This document shows, in pieces, positions 8,415-18,600 of a DNA stretch of 19,082 nucleotides (within the stretch, counting starts at the first letter, position 1; every line of letters begins with the position of its first letter). Origin of the DNA: Auxenochlorella pyrenoidosa. Taxonomy: Eukaryota; Chlorophyta; Trebouxiophyceae; Chlorellales; Chlorellaceae. The position numbers and the translations under genes were made by a program. Where the stretch lies: NCBI GenBank assembly GCA_001430745.1, contig KQ481957.1, positions 116,736 to 135,817 of the forward strand, given 5' to 3'. The notes under the pieces were generated by a model. It was not told the DNA's origin. It did not search any database and saw only the letters and a list, made by a program, of their open reading frames with translations.

Positions 8415-11400
8415 TCAGCGGCAGGCACGCTGCACGTGCTGCGCCGCCGCCACGGCAGGCGGCGCCGTCGCATCCTCGCCGCCCTCCCGCTCGCCTCCAC
8501 GCCCCGTGCCGCTGCTCTGGCGCAGTCGGTAGCTGGGGCGCCGCTGGCGCTGGGTGCGGCAGTAAGTGCGGGTGGTCTTGGCCCAGGCGCGCCGCACAGC
8601 ATTGTGGCAGGCCTGCAAACATGTGTGGGGTTTTGAGGGCGATATCAGCAGATGCACAGATGGCTATTCACAGGCCGGGCTGTGTGCATGCCCGCTTGAG
8701 GCAGAGGGGCAGCAAGGGGCATGGCAGTGGCGCCAGCACCAGCAGCCGCGCTAACAGCAGGCCTGCAATACTCCGCGCCGGGCTGCTCAGCGCAGGGCAG
8801 CGCTTGGGGTCGCGCACAGAACATGCTCATACGACACGCGCGCTGTGCTCCGTGCGCCCTTGAACGCATGTGTCTGGCTTGCAGCGTGCCCAGTGCAGCT
8901 TGCCTGCCCCTCCACCCGCAGGCCCACCTTCAGCTGCTGGGTGAACTCCGGGTGGTCCATGGGGGTGTAACCCCCCTCACACAGCTCGCCATGCGCCTTC
9001 CAAAAGGCCTTGTACCCGCCCTGCAGCGCGGCCGGCGGGCATGCGGCACGGGCCACAAAAATCACAATGCATCTGGCGACGCTCAAGCGGGACAGCAGCT
9101 TCAGAAAGGGAGCAGCCGGGGAGCTCCGGACGGCAGCAGCACACCGCCTGCCCACACCGGGCATTTGGTCGGCGAGCCGCGGGCCCCGTCCCGGCCGGCC
9201 GGGCTGCCCACCTGCAGCACAAAGACGTGCGGGTGGGACAGCGCAGGGTAGTCGTGCATGTGGGCCTCCCGGTCCTGCGCAGGGGGCGCGGCACAGCACA
9301 CAAAGCATGGTGAGGGTCATGAGGAGGCGCAAGGCCAAGCGGTGGCAGCATCCGTGAAACCGCGGCCTCCAGCATGGGGACGCGGCGCCCAGGTTCGTCG
9401 ACAGCGCATGCACTCGTGCGCCATGCTGGGCTGCCGCAGCGCGGCTCTCTTAGGCCATGCGCACAGCCGCTTTGCACGGCTGCAGTCGGTGCGGCGCATG
9501 CACTCACCCTGGTGCCACTCACCCTGCTGCTCACGTGCCTGGCGCATGCACTCGCCCTGCTGCGCACGCGCCCGGCGCCTGCACTCACCCTGTTGCGCAC
9601 GTGCTTGGCCGCGCGGGGCCCCCGCTCGGTGGAGAACTCGCAATGGAAGATGAGGGCGGTGCGCTGCCAGTAGTTGGGGCAGGGGCGGGGGGCGGCCATG
9701 AAGGCTGCCAGCTCCTCGGGCGTGGTGAGGTGCACCGCGCCTGCGGCGAGTGCGCGGGGCCAGGGCAGGGTTGCCAGGGGGCGTAGACACGGGAGTGGCA
9801 GCGCACGGAGCACCAGCCGGCAGGACATGAGCAGCGCAGTGCCGACTGTGGCTTGAACTGAGCCGGTCGCTTGCTGTCCACCCCTGAGACCGCCCAAGCC
9901 CTCCCTTGTCCACCCGGCAGCCGGCCACCCCAGAGACCGCCCCAGGCCCCGCCCCTGCCCACCCGGCAGCCAGCTACCCCAGAGACGGCCCAAGCCCCCC
10001 CTCGCCCACCCGGCAGCCGGCCGCCCTGGTGCTCATAATCGTAGCGGCAGTCGACGATGACGTAATCCGACAGCCCAAACGCGGCAGCACCATGCAGAAG
10101 CAGGTCGCGCATGGTCTGCAGCGAAGGACAGTCGAGCAAGGCGGGGTGGGCTGAGAGGCATGCAGGGGAAGGCAGTCACAGGAGGAGACCGGCGGGTAAC
10201 AAAGACGTCAGCAGTGCAGGCTGGCAGATATGCAGGCCCAACAGAAAGGCAGCAGCTTGTGTATCTCACGCAAGGAGCGAGGTGGCAGCAGTTAACTGGT
10301 CTCTCGCAACACGGCAGCTGGCAACACTGAGAAAACAATACGCCAAGCATAGCGCTGCAATCACAGATGGCCAACACAACCTGTCCCCTTGCCTGCACAC
10401 CGATGGACGGAAAGCCGCAGTCGGGGTGCTCCACAGTGGGCAGCACATGCTGCATCGCACCCGCTGCAGGTTCATGCGGCGGGACAGCACGCAGCCCAGG
10501 TGTCAGAGGAGGGGCCATGCAAGAGCAGTACCAACTGCTGGCGTCGCATCAGAACTGACGGGCATTGCAGAGAGTGCCATGGCCCCCAGGAACAGCGGCA
10601 CTGCCTCGTCGTCTGCAGAGCAGCGCAGGCATCAGCGGGCCAGGCAAACTTGGGAGCACTCACGCAACGGCGAGAAGGCAGGCGCCGGGCTAGCAGTGCA
10701 GCATGTGTCCATGCCGCCGGCTGCAGGGCTGCAGGGCGCGCCGCCACAGCTGCTGGCGGGGCTGGCAGCTGTGTCCTGCATGTCGTCATCTGCCGCGCCT
10801 GCCGTGGGTGCAAACGGCGAGGCGCGCGCAAATGCAGCCGCAGCGGCAGCACAGCCGCCCGGCTGCCCGGGCAGCGGGAGGGGGTCAGACCAATAGACCC
10901 CCGCCCCGCTGGCCTGCGGCGCCGGTGCATCTCGCACTGCTGGTGCCGCCGCTGCTGCTGCCTCTTTTGGCTCTGGCTCGGCCTGCAATGCACGCGATGC
11001 CCAGCTGGGGCCTGCATCGCTAAGGGACTGCCGCCGCTGCTTGGCCGCCGGTTTCAGCAGGGTGGGGAAGGCCGCACTGATGTCAGCTGCAGGGGAAGGG
11101 TTGTCAGCGAGAGGTCGACGAGTGTTGCGTGCATGGCGCTGGCCCAAGCGCATGCAGCGGGAAGACGGATATCGTGCGAGGCGGCGGGGCGCAGCAGAGC
11201 AGGCAAGCGCCCTGCTAGGGAACCTCACCTCCTGGGCTAATCAGCAGCTTGCGCTTCAGGCCCGCGCCCGCGGCAGGCCCGGGCTTGCGTGCAGTTGTGG
11301 GCTGGTCGAAGTTGCGCGCTGCAGGCCAGGGAAGCAGGGCAAGGGGGCTGCATCAGCACTGTGCGCCCTGGTAGGCAGACTTGTCTCGCAGACAGCTGGC

Positions 11401-12331
11401 CAGCAGGCGGCAGCATTGTTGGCAGTGGTCAATCCTCAGCAGAAAGCTGGAGGGGCGGTCAGCCCGTCAGAGTTCAGGGTACGCACAAAAAACTATGATT
11501 GCAAAATCCCAGCTCACCTGAGTCCGCCTCCCCCGCTGCGAAACTGAGCCTCCCACGAAACAGCACATAGGGCGAGGGGCTGCCGCCGGCGCTGCCAGCG
11601 CCCTTGCCGCCGGTGGCCGCTGCTGTTCTGCTCAGCGTTGCAGGCAGCATGGCGCATGGCGTGGCTGCACCAGCAGGTCCATCACAAGCTGCAGGCAACA
11701 AACTCTCTTCCTCTCCTGCAGGCTCTGCAGCAGCTGCTGCCGGCCCGTCCCTCCGCCTGCCGCTGAGCGGCCCATCAAGCGCAAAGCGCACCGACGGCTG
11801 CTGCTGCTGCTGCTGCTGCTTTGGCCTGTGGCGCTCTGGCGCCGCATCTGCCATGGCCTTCTTCTGCCGCTGCGCCGTCAAGCTGAATGGGTTGATGGGC
11901 GCTGCTGCAATGTTGGCAGAGATGGAGGCCAGTGCTGGCCGCGGCCCTGCACTCACAAGGGATGGCAAATGCCTTCAAGGCACGTTGATGGTACAGGTGG
12001 GGCTAAGCTGCGTGCTGACAGCCTGCACTGTCATCTGCTGCTGAATGCAGCTGGAAGTCACGGTAAAGGCCGTTCACCAGAGCAGTGCATCCGCTGCCAT
12101 GCGGCTGACAGCATCCTAGTGGGTTACGTTGCGCTGCATTGAACTCCCTTCCCGCAGCCACTCTGGCGGCCCACCTTTGCGCAGCGCCTGCCCGGGAGTG
12201 TCGCCGTTCCGGATGGTGCGCTGCGCCTCCCAGCGCTGCGACAGCTGCAGAATGTCCAGCTCAACAGACTGCTGGCTGGAGCCACGGTGGTCCAAAGGGG
12301 CAGCGCCGCCGCTGCCACCGCCGTCTGCCAT
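8415..12331 (-). CDS. CDC25: CDC25-type dual-specificity phosphatase, 11 exons
   Basis: Predicted to activate cyclin-dependent kinase by removing the inhibitory Thr/Tyr phosphates. Exons 5' to 3': 12128-12331, 12029-12050, 11518-11946, 11229-11318, 10664-11086, 10393-10463, 10010-10115, 9589-9740, 9212-9274, 8928-9020, 8415-8612, giving about 616 residues in consistent phase. Residues 1-390 are low-complexity, with seven Gln in a row and many Ala and Pro, as in the poorly conserved regulatory half of this family. The rhodanese-like catalytic domain runs from about 395 to 565: LPTVEHPDCGFPSI, YVIVDCRYDYEHQGG, then the active-site loop FHCEFSTERGPR (Cys482, Arg488), YPALSHPHVFVLQGGYKAF and PMDHPEFTQQL. 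The order and spacing match animal and fungal CDC25. One intron (10116-10392) needs a GC donor. The 22-base second exon and the start Met are the weakest parts. Two introns carry arrays of repeated donors, described separately. Confidence 0.9.
9493..9606 (-). repeat. Array of repeated 5' splice sites after the CDC25 catalytic exon
   Basis: 33-base units start at 9574 and 9541. A third, longer copy (9493-9540) carries an extra 15-base internal duplication. Each unit spans the exon end and its donor (minus strand: cgcaacagg|gtgagtgc). Donor-like junctions occur at 9588 (GTGAGT), 9555 (GCGAGT), 9522 (GTGAGT) and 9507 (GTGAGT). They are separated by 33, 33 and 15 bases, and the frame is open through all of them. 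Confidence 0.9.
9875..10020 (-). repeat. Array of three 47-49 base units, each with a donor, in a CDC25 intron
   Basis: The junction ggctgccgg|gtgggc at the end of the DYEHQGGRLPG exon recurs at 9957-9973 and, with one change in the donor (gtggac), at 9908-9924. Units also share the words cagagacc and ggcccaagcc (plus strand). Spacing is 47 and then 49 bases, so use of the second donor would shift the frame, while the third donor keeps it (+96 bases). Confidence 0.9.
10391..10392 (-). other. GC donor of a GC-AG intron in CDC25
   Basis: The exon ends GTGCAG and the intron begins gcaagg, a good match to the GC-AG donor consensus AG|GCAAGT. Splicing here joins SIGVQ to TMRDLL with the same spacing as YISPEIMASVL in animal CDC25. 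The nearest GT (gtgtgc, seven bases earlier) would put the next exon out of frame. Confidence 0.75.
11798..11818 (-). repeat. (CAG)7 repeat encoding seven Gln in CDC25
   Basis: Seven uninterrupted CAG codons (CTG on the plus strand) encode a Gln run in the low-complexity N-terminal half. As a pure trinucleotide run it may vary in length between strains. Confidence 0.85.
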
Positions 12332-12897
12332 GTTGCCAGCGCGCCAGCCCCTTCGGCAAACCCCCGCAAGCTGGTTTCCTGTATCGGAGCAAAATGCACG
12401 GGAGTCAAAGATTGTGCAGTGCACAAACCAAATCCGCGTGCAGTCCCATGGATTCCACCGTTGAGACAATCTGCTGCTGCACACCTGGGCACAGTTACGT
12501 ATGCAGCGGTTGGGAAAAGCGATCGAGAGGTTACAACAGATCAGCAGGCTTGCTGAGCGCCGCCGACACGGAACAGACGGCTGGCGACCGTGAGCAGCAA
12601 CGGCCGTGCGCCCCAGGCACTTGCAGGGCCTGCAAAATGCGCCGACAGTCGCCTGCTGCAAGTTCACATCCACAGAGCTTGTTTTGCCGCGCCCTCAGTC
12701 TGTTCTGCTGCCATGGCGAGCGTGCTGGGGTTCTTTGCTCGACAACTCAAGCTGCGCTCCGCAACTGCACAGCTGCACATGCATTTGTTCCGTTTCCACC
12801 TGCATTGCGGCTCTCTGTCCCTCACGACCGTGCATCGTGACCAAAGTTGATGCCTTGTTCACCACCTTCAGCCTGTGCGGGTGCTCAGCGAAGGCAC
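12332..12897. promoter_or_regulatory. Shared upstream region of CDC25 (minus) and Mini-ribonuclease III (plus)
   Basis: The two genes point away from each other and their proposed starts are 566 bases apart, so both promoters and leaders should lie here. Open frames extend from both genes into the region without recognisable motifs. I see no TATA box or E2F site at a convincing position. If CDC25 has a non-coding or short extra 5' exon, it would also be here. Confidence 0.45.
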
Positions 12898-14761
12898 ATG
12901 CACAGCATAACCTGCACGTCTCTCAGATGGCAGCAAGCAGCGGACTTGCCTCCGTGGCGGCAACGGCAGCAGCGGTGGCGACCAGGCCCAGCAGCAGCAG
13001 CGGCAGGCAGGCAACCCTCAGCAGCTGCTTCTTGGCGCTGCCAAGCTGCTGATGCCGATGGTATGGGCAGCTGGGACGTGGAGTCACCTGTCCTCTCGGA
13101 CGACGATGCACTCAGCTCATGGGATGATGCCTCTCCTCGCGCCAGCCCTGGCAGCGGCGCTGCCAGCCCTAGCAGCAGCGGCGGCAGCAGCAGGAATGGC
13201 AGCAGCAGCGGCGGCAGCATGGCGCGCGACCGGTGGCGCGTACCGCTGCCGCCACACCTGCACGGCAAGGCGCCACGCAAGCACTGGAATGCCAATGCGC
13301 TCGCGTTCCTGGGGGACAGCGTGTGGGAGGTGAGGGGGGTGTGGCGGGGCTGGCCTGCGCGGGTTTGATGTGGCCCATGCTGCCCTTGCAGCGCGCGTGC
13401 ACGTCGCCATGGGCTGCGACGCACGCCCAACGATGGCAGCGTGAGGAACGCAACAGGTGGCACCGAACTGAAGCGAATTTCCCGTGGTGTGGCTTCTGAC
13501 GCCCCTCCGTGTCCCCTCGGCTGCTCGCTGCGCTTCCCTCTCTGCTGCCACGCCAGCGGTGCCGCCCTCGACAGAACCTCGCCCCCCCGGCCTTGCCCCT
13601 TCACGCAGCTGTACGTGCGGCGCCGCTTCTTTTACCCGCCCTCGGCTCGAGACTCTTACTTCTCGCAGGTGGTGCGCCACGTGCGGGCAGAGACGCAGGT
13701 GCGACCTGTGCGCTTTTGGACTGCCGCCCGCCGCGCCTGCTGTGCCGGCCCATGATTGCAGTCCTGGGCCTGCCTGGCGCTGTAAGGGCTGCGTCAGCCA
13801 GGTTGTTGCATGCTGCAGGTCTTGAGCTGGATTTGCGGCGCCGCTCAACCTGCCTCGTGCCGCCGGGCACAGCGGGGGAGCTTTCTGTCTGTATTTTTGC
13901 AGAGCGAGCGTGCCCGCAGGCGTGCATTGTCCCTCATCTTGCAGTGCCCTTGTTCTGCCCTCTGCCGCTGTTCCCCTTGGCAGGAGCAGCTGTACAAGCA
14001 GCTGTTGGACAGCGGGTTCCTTACCGACGCTGAGCGTGATGTGCTGCGCTGGGGACGCAATGCCACGGGTGCGATGCCACACCAAACAGGGGCGCACGCC
14101 CTGCCAGGGGGGCTGCTTTATCTTTTGCAGAGCCCTGCTGAAGCCTGGCAGCGCATGGGAGCTCACGCGCTCATGGTGGCCGCCCCAGCTCGCACCCGCA
14201 GGGCCCCATCATGTTCAACGTCAGTGGCCGTCGATGCTTGATGGCAACCCTGCGCTCTCCTGCTGACTCAGGCCCTCCTTTCCGCGCCCCACCGCCTGTC
14301 GCAGGTGTGACGCCCAAGCGTCTGGCAGACACGGGGCTGAAGCGGGAGACGTACCGAGCCGCCACTGCCATGGAATGCTTGGTGCGGTGGAGGGGGGTTG
14401 TTGTTCACTGCACAGGCTGGGGGGTTACACGATGCGCTCGCTGCGAGCCGTGCATGCACTTTGCTGGCGTCCATTGCGTGCGCCTGCTTCCAACTGTGGC
14501 TATCACCTCAGCCCCCACTGCACTCCTGTCGGCTTGAAGCAAGTGGCGCACTGCGGAGCCCTTTCTCACTCTTGCGGCACCTGCCTGCCCCCTGCCCAGC
14601 AGTGCGGCTACCTGTACCTGTCAGACCCGGAGCGGCTGCACGCCATGATGGGGCTGCTGGGGCTGGGCGACGATGACGAGGCGGGGGCCAGCAGCAGCAG
14701 CGGCGGCAGCGCACCGGCGCCAGCGGCGGCAGCAGAGGCGAGCACGGCGGAGCCATTGTAG
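12898..14761 (+). CDS. Mini-ribonuclease III, probably chloroplast, 5 exons
   Basis: Predicted double-strand-specific endoribonuclease with a lone RNase III catalytic domain. The family matures 23S rRNA in bacteria and processes rRNA and intron RNA in plant chloroplasts. Exons: 12898-13329, 13609-13698, 13984-14068, 14305-14381, 14603-14761, giving 280 residues with all junctions in phase and all donors GT. The domain starts near residue 130 (NALAFLGDSVWE, with the catalytic-motif Asp140). It continues LYVRRRFFYPPSARDSYF, VVRHVRAETQ, LLDSGFLTDAERDVLRWGRN, TPKRLADTGLKRETYRAAT and MECLCGYLYL (Glu226 in the second catalytic motif). The tail is acidic and then Ser/Ala-rich. There is no double-stranded RNA binding domain, as expected for Mini-III. 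The first 55 residues are Arg/Gln/Ala-rich and poor in acidic residues, fitting a transit peptide. An overlapping frame with its own ATG at 12927 reads as an even more typical one (see findings), so the exact N-terminus is unsure. Confidence 0.9.
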
Positions 14762-15188
14762 GCAGCTTAGCCCACAGGCGAGATAAGCAACACTGGAACA
14801 TGATTTATGACTGGAGGACTGCAAGCCGACAGGTTGATTCATGCTGCTGCCTCCCCTGCACCTAGATCAAGAGTGTTTGGTGGCCTGGTAATGTCAAATG
14901 AGTCCGCAAGATGTTCCGGGGTCAGCAGTATGCATGAGGAGGGTTGATGGCAGTGGCGTGCGATTCATCCTGATGGGTAGCTAGGGGACTTCTTCCCCTC
15001 CTCAGCTGCGGGCCGTTGCAGCCATCTTGGAGCAGTCGCAGGCCCCTGCCTGCACTGCCCCTTTAGCACTTGCTCACGGGGTGCACATGCCATCATGTGT
15101 GTGGTTGGCTGGTCCACGCCGGCGCCCAGTAGGCCAATGCTGTAGCATTCTAATGTTGTTCTGCGCCACGTTGTTTGATGCAAGCCAA
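14762..15188. other. Intergenic stretch downstream of Mini-ribonuclease III
   Basis: Contains the presumed 3' untranslated region of the Mini-ribonuclease III gene. I see no recognisable exon and no algal tgtaa polyadenylation word close to the stop. Confidence 0.4.
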
Positions 15189-15656
15189 TCAAACTCGGCA
15201 GGTGGGAGAAGAGTGCTGCCGCCGCTGCCTGCTGGTGCCGCCGCCACTGCAGGGCGGCGCAGCGTATACAAAACTTGGGTTTCTTCGTGGGCGGATAGCC
15301 CCGCATTCACATATCGCACTACTGAGTCCTGATTCAGCACTTGGGGCACCGCTCCTTGTGGAATGGGAGGGCGAGCAGAGCGGAACGGACTGTTCCGCGA
15401 CGGCTTTGGCGAAGTCGAGTTGGGAACGCTGGACAGCGACCAGAGGCAGTATGAGATCGGGGGCAGCGGCATCCTGGAGGACAAAGAAGGGAACCACAGC
15501 AGGCAAGGCTTCAGGCCTGCGTTTCAGACGCTGAAATGCCCTGTTATCGATTGCAGTGCGTATAGCTGCAGAAAAGTCCAGCCGCAGATGATCCTGGGTG
15601 CTGCAGTTGCTGCCGCCGGCCACCTCCGCCGTCGCTGCTGCTGCCGCGGCTCTCAC
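15189..15656 (-). CDS. Open frame of 155 codons, uncertain; the opposite strand is also open
   Basis: The frame begins with an Ala-rich start, then SAAIRTAIDNRAFQRLKRRP and a hydrophobic stretch (ALPAVVPFFVLQDAAAPDLI, LPLVAVQRSQLDFAKAVAEQ). I recognise no family. On the plus strand, in the same codon register, 15363-15746 is open and reads FRDGFGEVELGTLDSDQRQY, with more G-starting codons as expected of a sense strand. That plus frame runs into exon 1 of the gamma-glutamyltransferase, so it could be an N-terminal extension of that gene. At most one reading is likely to be real. Confidence 0.2.
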   Translation of the reverse strand: MRAAAAAATAEVAGGSNCSTQDHLRLDFSAAIRTAIDNRAFQRLKRRPEALPAVVPFFVLQDAAAPDLILPLVAVQRSQLDFAKAVAEQSVPLCSPSHSTRSGAPSAESGLSSAICECGAIRPRRNPSFVYAAPPCSGGGTSRQRRQHSSPTCRV

Positions 15657-15695
15657 TGCTCAGCCATTTGTTGCCATGTACAGGTGGCGGCAGAC

Positions 15696-18600
15696 ATGGC
15701 GACGGCTTGGCGCTGGCGCACCTGCGCTCCTGAGCGTGGCTGGTGAGGCAATATATTGGCATGCCAAGTGCAGAATGAGACCATGTAGCGGCATGTGCTG
15801 CAAGTCAAGAGCATGTTGATGGCTTTCAAAGGTTGCATCTTGCTTCCACCCTAGTGCTGTGGAGGCAGCCCAGTCGCGGGCCGGTAACGCCCTGCACACC
15901 AAGCGAGCACCCCCTTGGCCCTCATCTGCAGCCCTACTGCTGCTAGCGCTAGCGGTGGGAGCTGCCTACAGCACCGGGCGGCGCAGCGTGCGGCATGAGG
16001 TGGCTGGCTGTGCGGGGCTGGCGGAGCCCAAGCTGGCGGGGGACACGGTGGCTCCGGAGGGTGAGGCTGCCTAGCGGCCAAGCACTGCGGGGGAGGCTTG
16101 CACCGGCAGAGGCGGAATTCATGGCGCTGTGCTTAATTGTTAGCGCGCATGTGCTCACGCTGGCGCTGCTTGTTGGCTGTTGGTGCCTCCCATTCCATAT
16201 CGTTCCCAGGCTCCATCAGCTCCGACTTTGGCGCCCAACACGACTACCGTGGCAGGCCGCGCAGCGTGTCCTCGCAACACGGAGTGGTGGCCGCCGACCA
16301 TGGGCGTTGCAGCGACATAGGCAAGCGGGGTAGGGAGGGCTGCAACAGCGCAAAGGGGTTCTTGCATACGCTTTGGTGCCAGATGACAGCAACAACACCT
16401 CGCCCTGCATTTTTTGGTTGGAAGGGTCAGAGCCTTTCTTACAGAGTTGTGGCATGCAACACTTTGTGGAGCAATTATCCTGCCTGATGCCCTTGTCAAT
16501 CGAAGCTGGAATTTGACGCGCAGGGCCGGGTCGGGATTGGGATGGTCGCTGCCTGGCAGGCGTTGCTTATGAGCGTAACCCTTTGTGTGTTGTCAACTCG
16601 CGCTCACACTGTGTTTCCTGTGGCTCCTCCACCCGCCTTGCAGGCGCTGCGATGTTGACAGAGGGCGGCAGCGCTGTTGACGCTGCCATCGCTGCTGCCC
16701 TGTGCCAGGGCATCATGAACCCCATGGCCTCCGGAGTGGGTGGCGGCCACTTCATGCTCATCAGGCAAGGGCCAGCCTAGCAAGCATGTTGCCAGCTATT
16801 TCGTTGAAAGTGCCAGCAAGCAAAGGGCTGAAAATGCATGATGGCCGGGAAGCGTTGGTTGCTGTGCTCCCGTTGCATGCTTTGGGCTTATCCAAACAAT
16901 CCCTTGTATGCACCTGTCAACTGCCGGTGCTGTTGAAAATCATTTATTCCCTTGTGCCCCGCACCAGGATGCCCAATGGGACAGCAGAGGTGATTGACGC
17001 ACGCGAGTTGGCCCCGGCGGCAGCAAATGAAACCATGTACAACGGTGAGGGGGCACTCTAGCAATTGTGTGCAAATTGTATCAGCTGTGTGGCAATTGAA
17101 ATCCGTTTGAAAACAATAGGCATTGGATGGGGTTGGCTGGTTGGCCTGTGGCGCGGCAAGCTGGCCCGCATGTCGGGTCCAGCCGGTGAAAACCTTGGCC
17201 AGCCGTGCCAATGCCAAGCCTCGGCGATCTCATACAATTCCATAGCTGCTTGCATGCTCGCACAATTTTCTTTACGAACTTGCGATGGCTTTCCTCTGTT
17301 TCCTCTGTTTCAAGGTGACCAAGGCTTGCATCCCACTAACCTACTCCTTTCCATGCAGGCTTGCCAGAGCACACATCTGTGGATGGCGGACTGGCAATTG
17401 CCATCCCGTTGGAGTTGCGGGGCCTGTGGACGGCGCACCAACGGCATGGCCGCCTTCCATGGTCTCGCTTGTTGCAGGCGAGGGGAGCGTGTGGGCACTT
17501 TTTCTTGCAACAATGCCTCAGCTTGCAACAAAAGGTGGCAATGGGTGTGCCAGCCTCAGGGAATGCATGACGTGCAAACTAGTCCACATGCAAGCCCCTT
17601 AAGTTTCAGCCCCTTTATGCTTGCCCTGTAGCCGGCCATCGACCTAGCAACAAAGGGCTTTCCTGCCCATCCCTACCTAGGCAAGTTTGCAAAGCCGGCT
17701 TAGCAGGGATAACATGGCTTGATGCATTGGGTCGAGCTACACCGCTGAGGTAATGCAACATGGCACCCTTGTTGTGCTTTCACTACCTTGCACCCAGTCA
17801 CTTACACCACGCCGTGTTTTCCCACCCTGCGGCTCTGCAGTGGCAAGTTTGAGCGGCGCGGAGCAACAACGGGCGCTGCAAAACTTCACGGCTGTGCGGG
17901 ACACCTTCCTCATCAAGCATGGCGGGACGGTGGGTGTCCGGGGAGGGCCACAACGACACATGGGCAAGGCCACACCGACAGGGTGCATGAACAGTGGTAT
18001 CCATGCTTCATGCCAATGCAGACGCTGGTTGAGGCTCCAGGATCAAAAGTTGTGCAAGTTGCCTGTCTGTTGTAATTTGCCGCATATGGACTTTGTGCCG
18101 GCATGCAATGGCGTGTCCATAAGGCTTACGGTTCTGTACGACGCTCCTTGTTGTGTGCCGTGCTATGTTACATGGGCTGCTGTGCGGACAATTTGCCTTG
18201 TTTTGCTTGCATTGTGCTGACAATTTGCCTTGTTTTGCTTGCAGTGGCGAGCTCCACGTGTGAATGAAACATGTTGCAAGCGGCCGCAACTAGCAGCACT
18301 TTTGCAAGCAGGTGATGCCCATGCAATTGGCTTCTCCATTGATTTCTCAAGCTCAGATTCATGTTCTTGCCCTCATGTTTCTCACAACCACAAGTTGGAC
18401 ACCCATGGGCTTTTACCCATGATTTTACTCTTGTAGTGGCGGCGGAGGGCCCAGATGTGTTGTACACGGGGCGTTACGCAATGCAGCTGGCATCCGACAT
18501 CCAAGCAGCAGGTGCGTTGTTCATGGTCTGCTCTCTCTGAGTTGTGGTGATGTGGCAGAGCCGGTTGGTGCCATTTGGCCGTGGCACCCTCACACTTTCT

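Noticed and set aside
8977..9993. 338-codon minus-strand ORF read as one uninterrupted exon
   Set aside because: It contains the true CDC25 catalytic exon, but the remainder translates introns and their donor arrays. Homology resumes only after splicing out 9275-9588 and 9741-10009.
10111..11240. Plus-strand ORFs of 261 and 283 codons
   Set aside because: Antisense to CDC25 exons; composition is Arg/Cys/Ala-rich shadow sequence.
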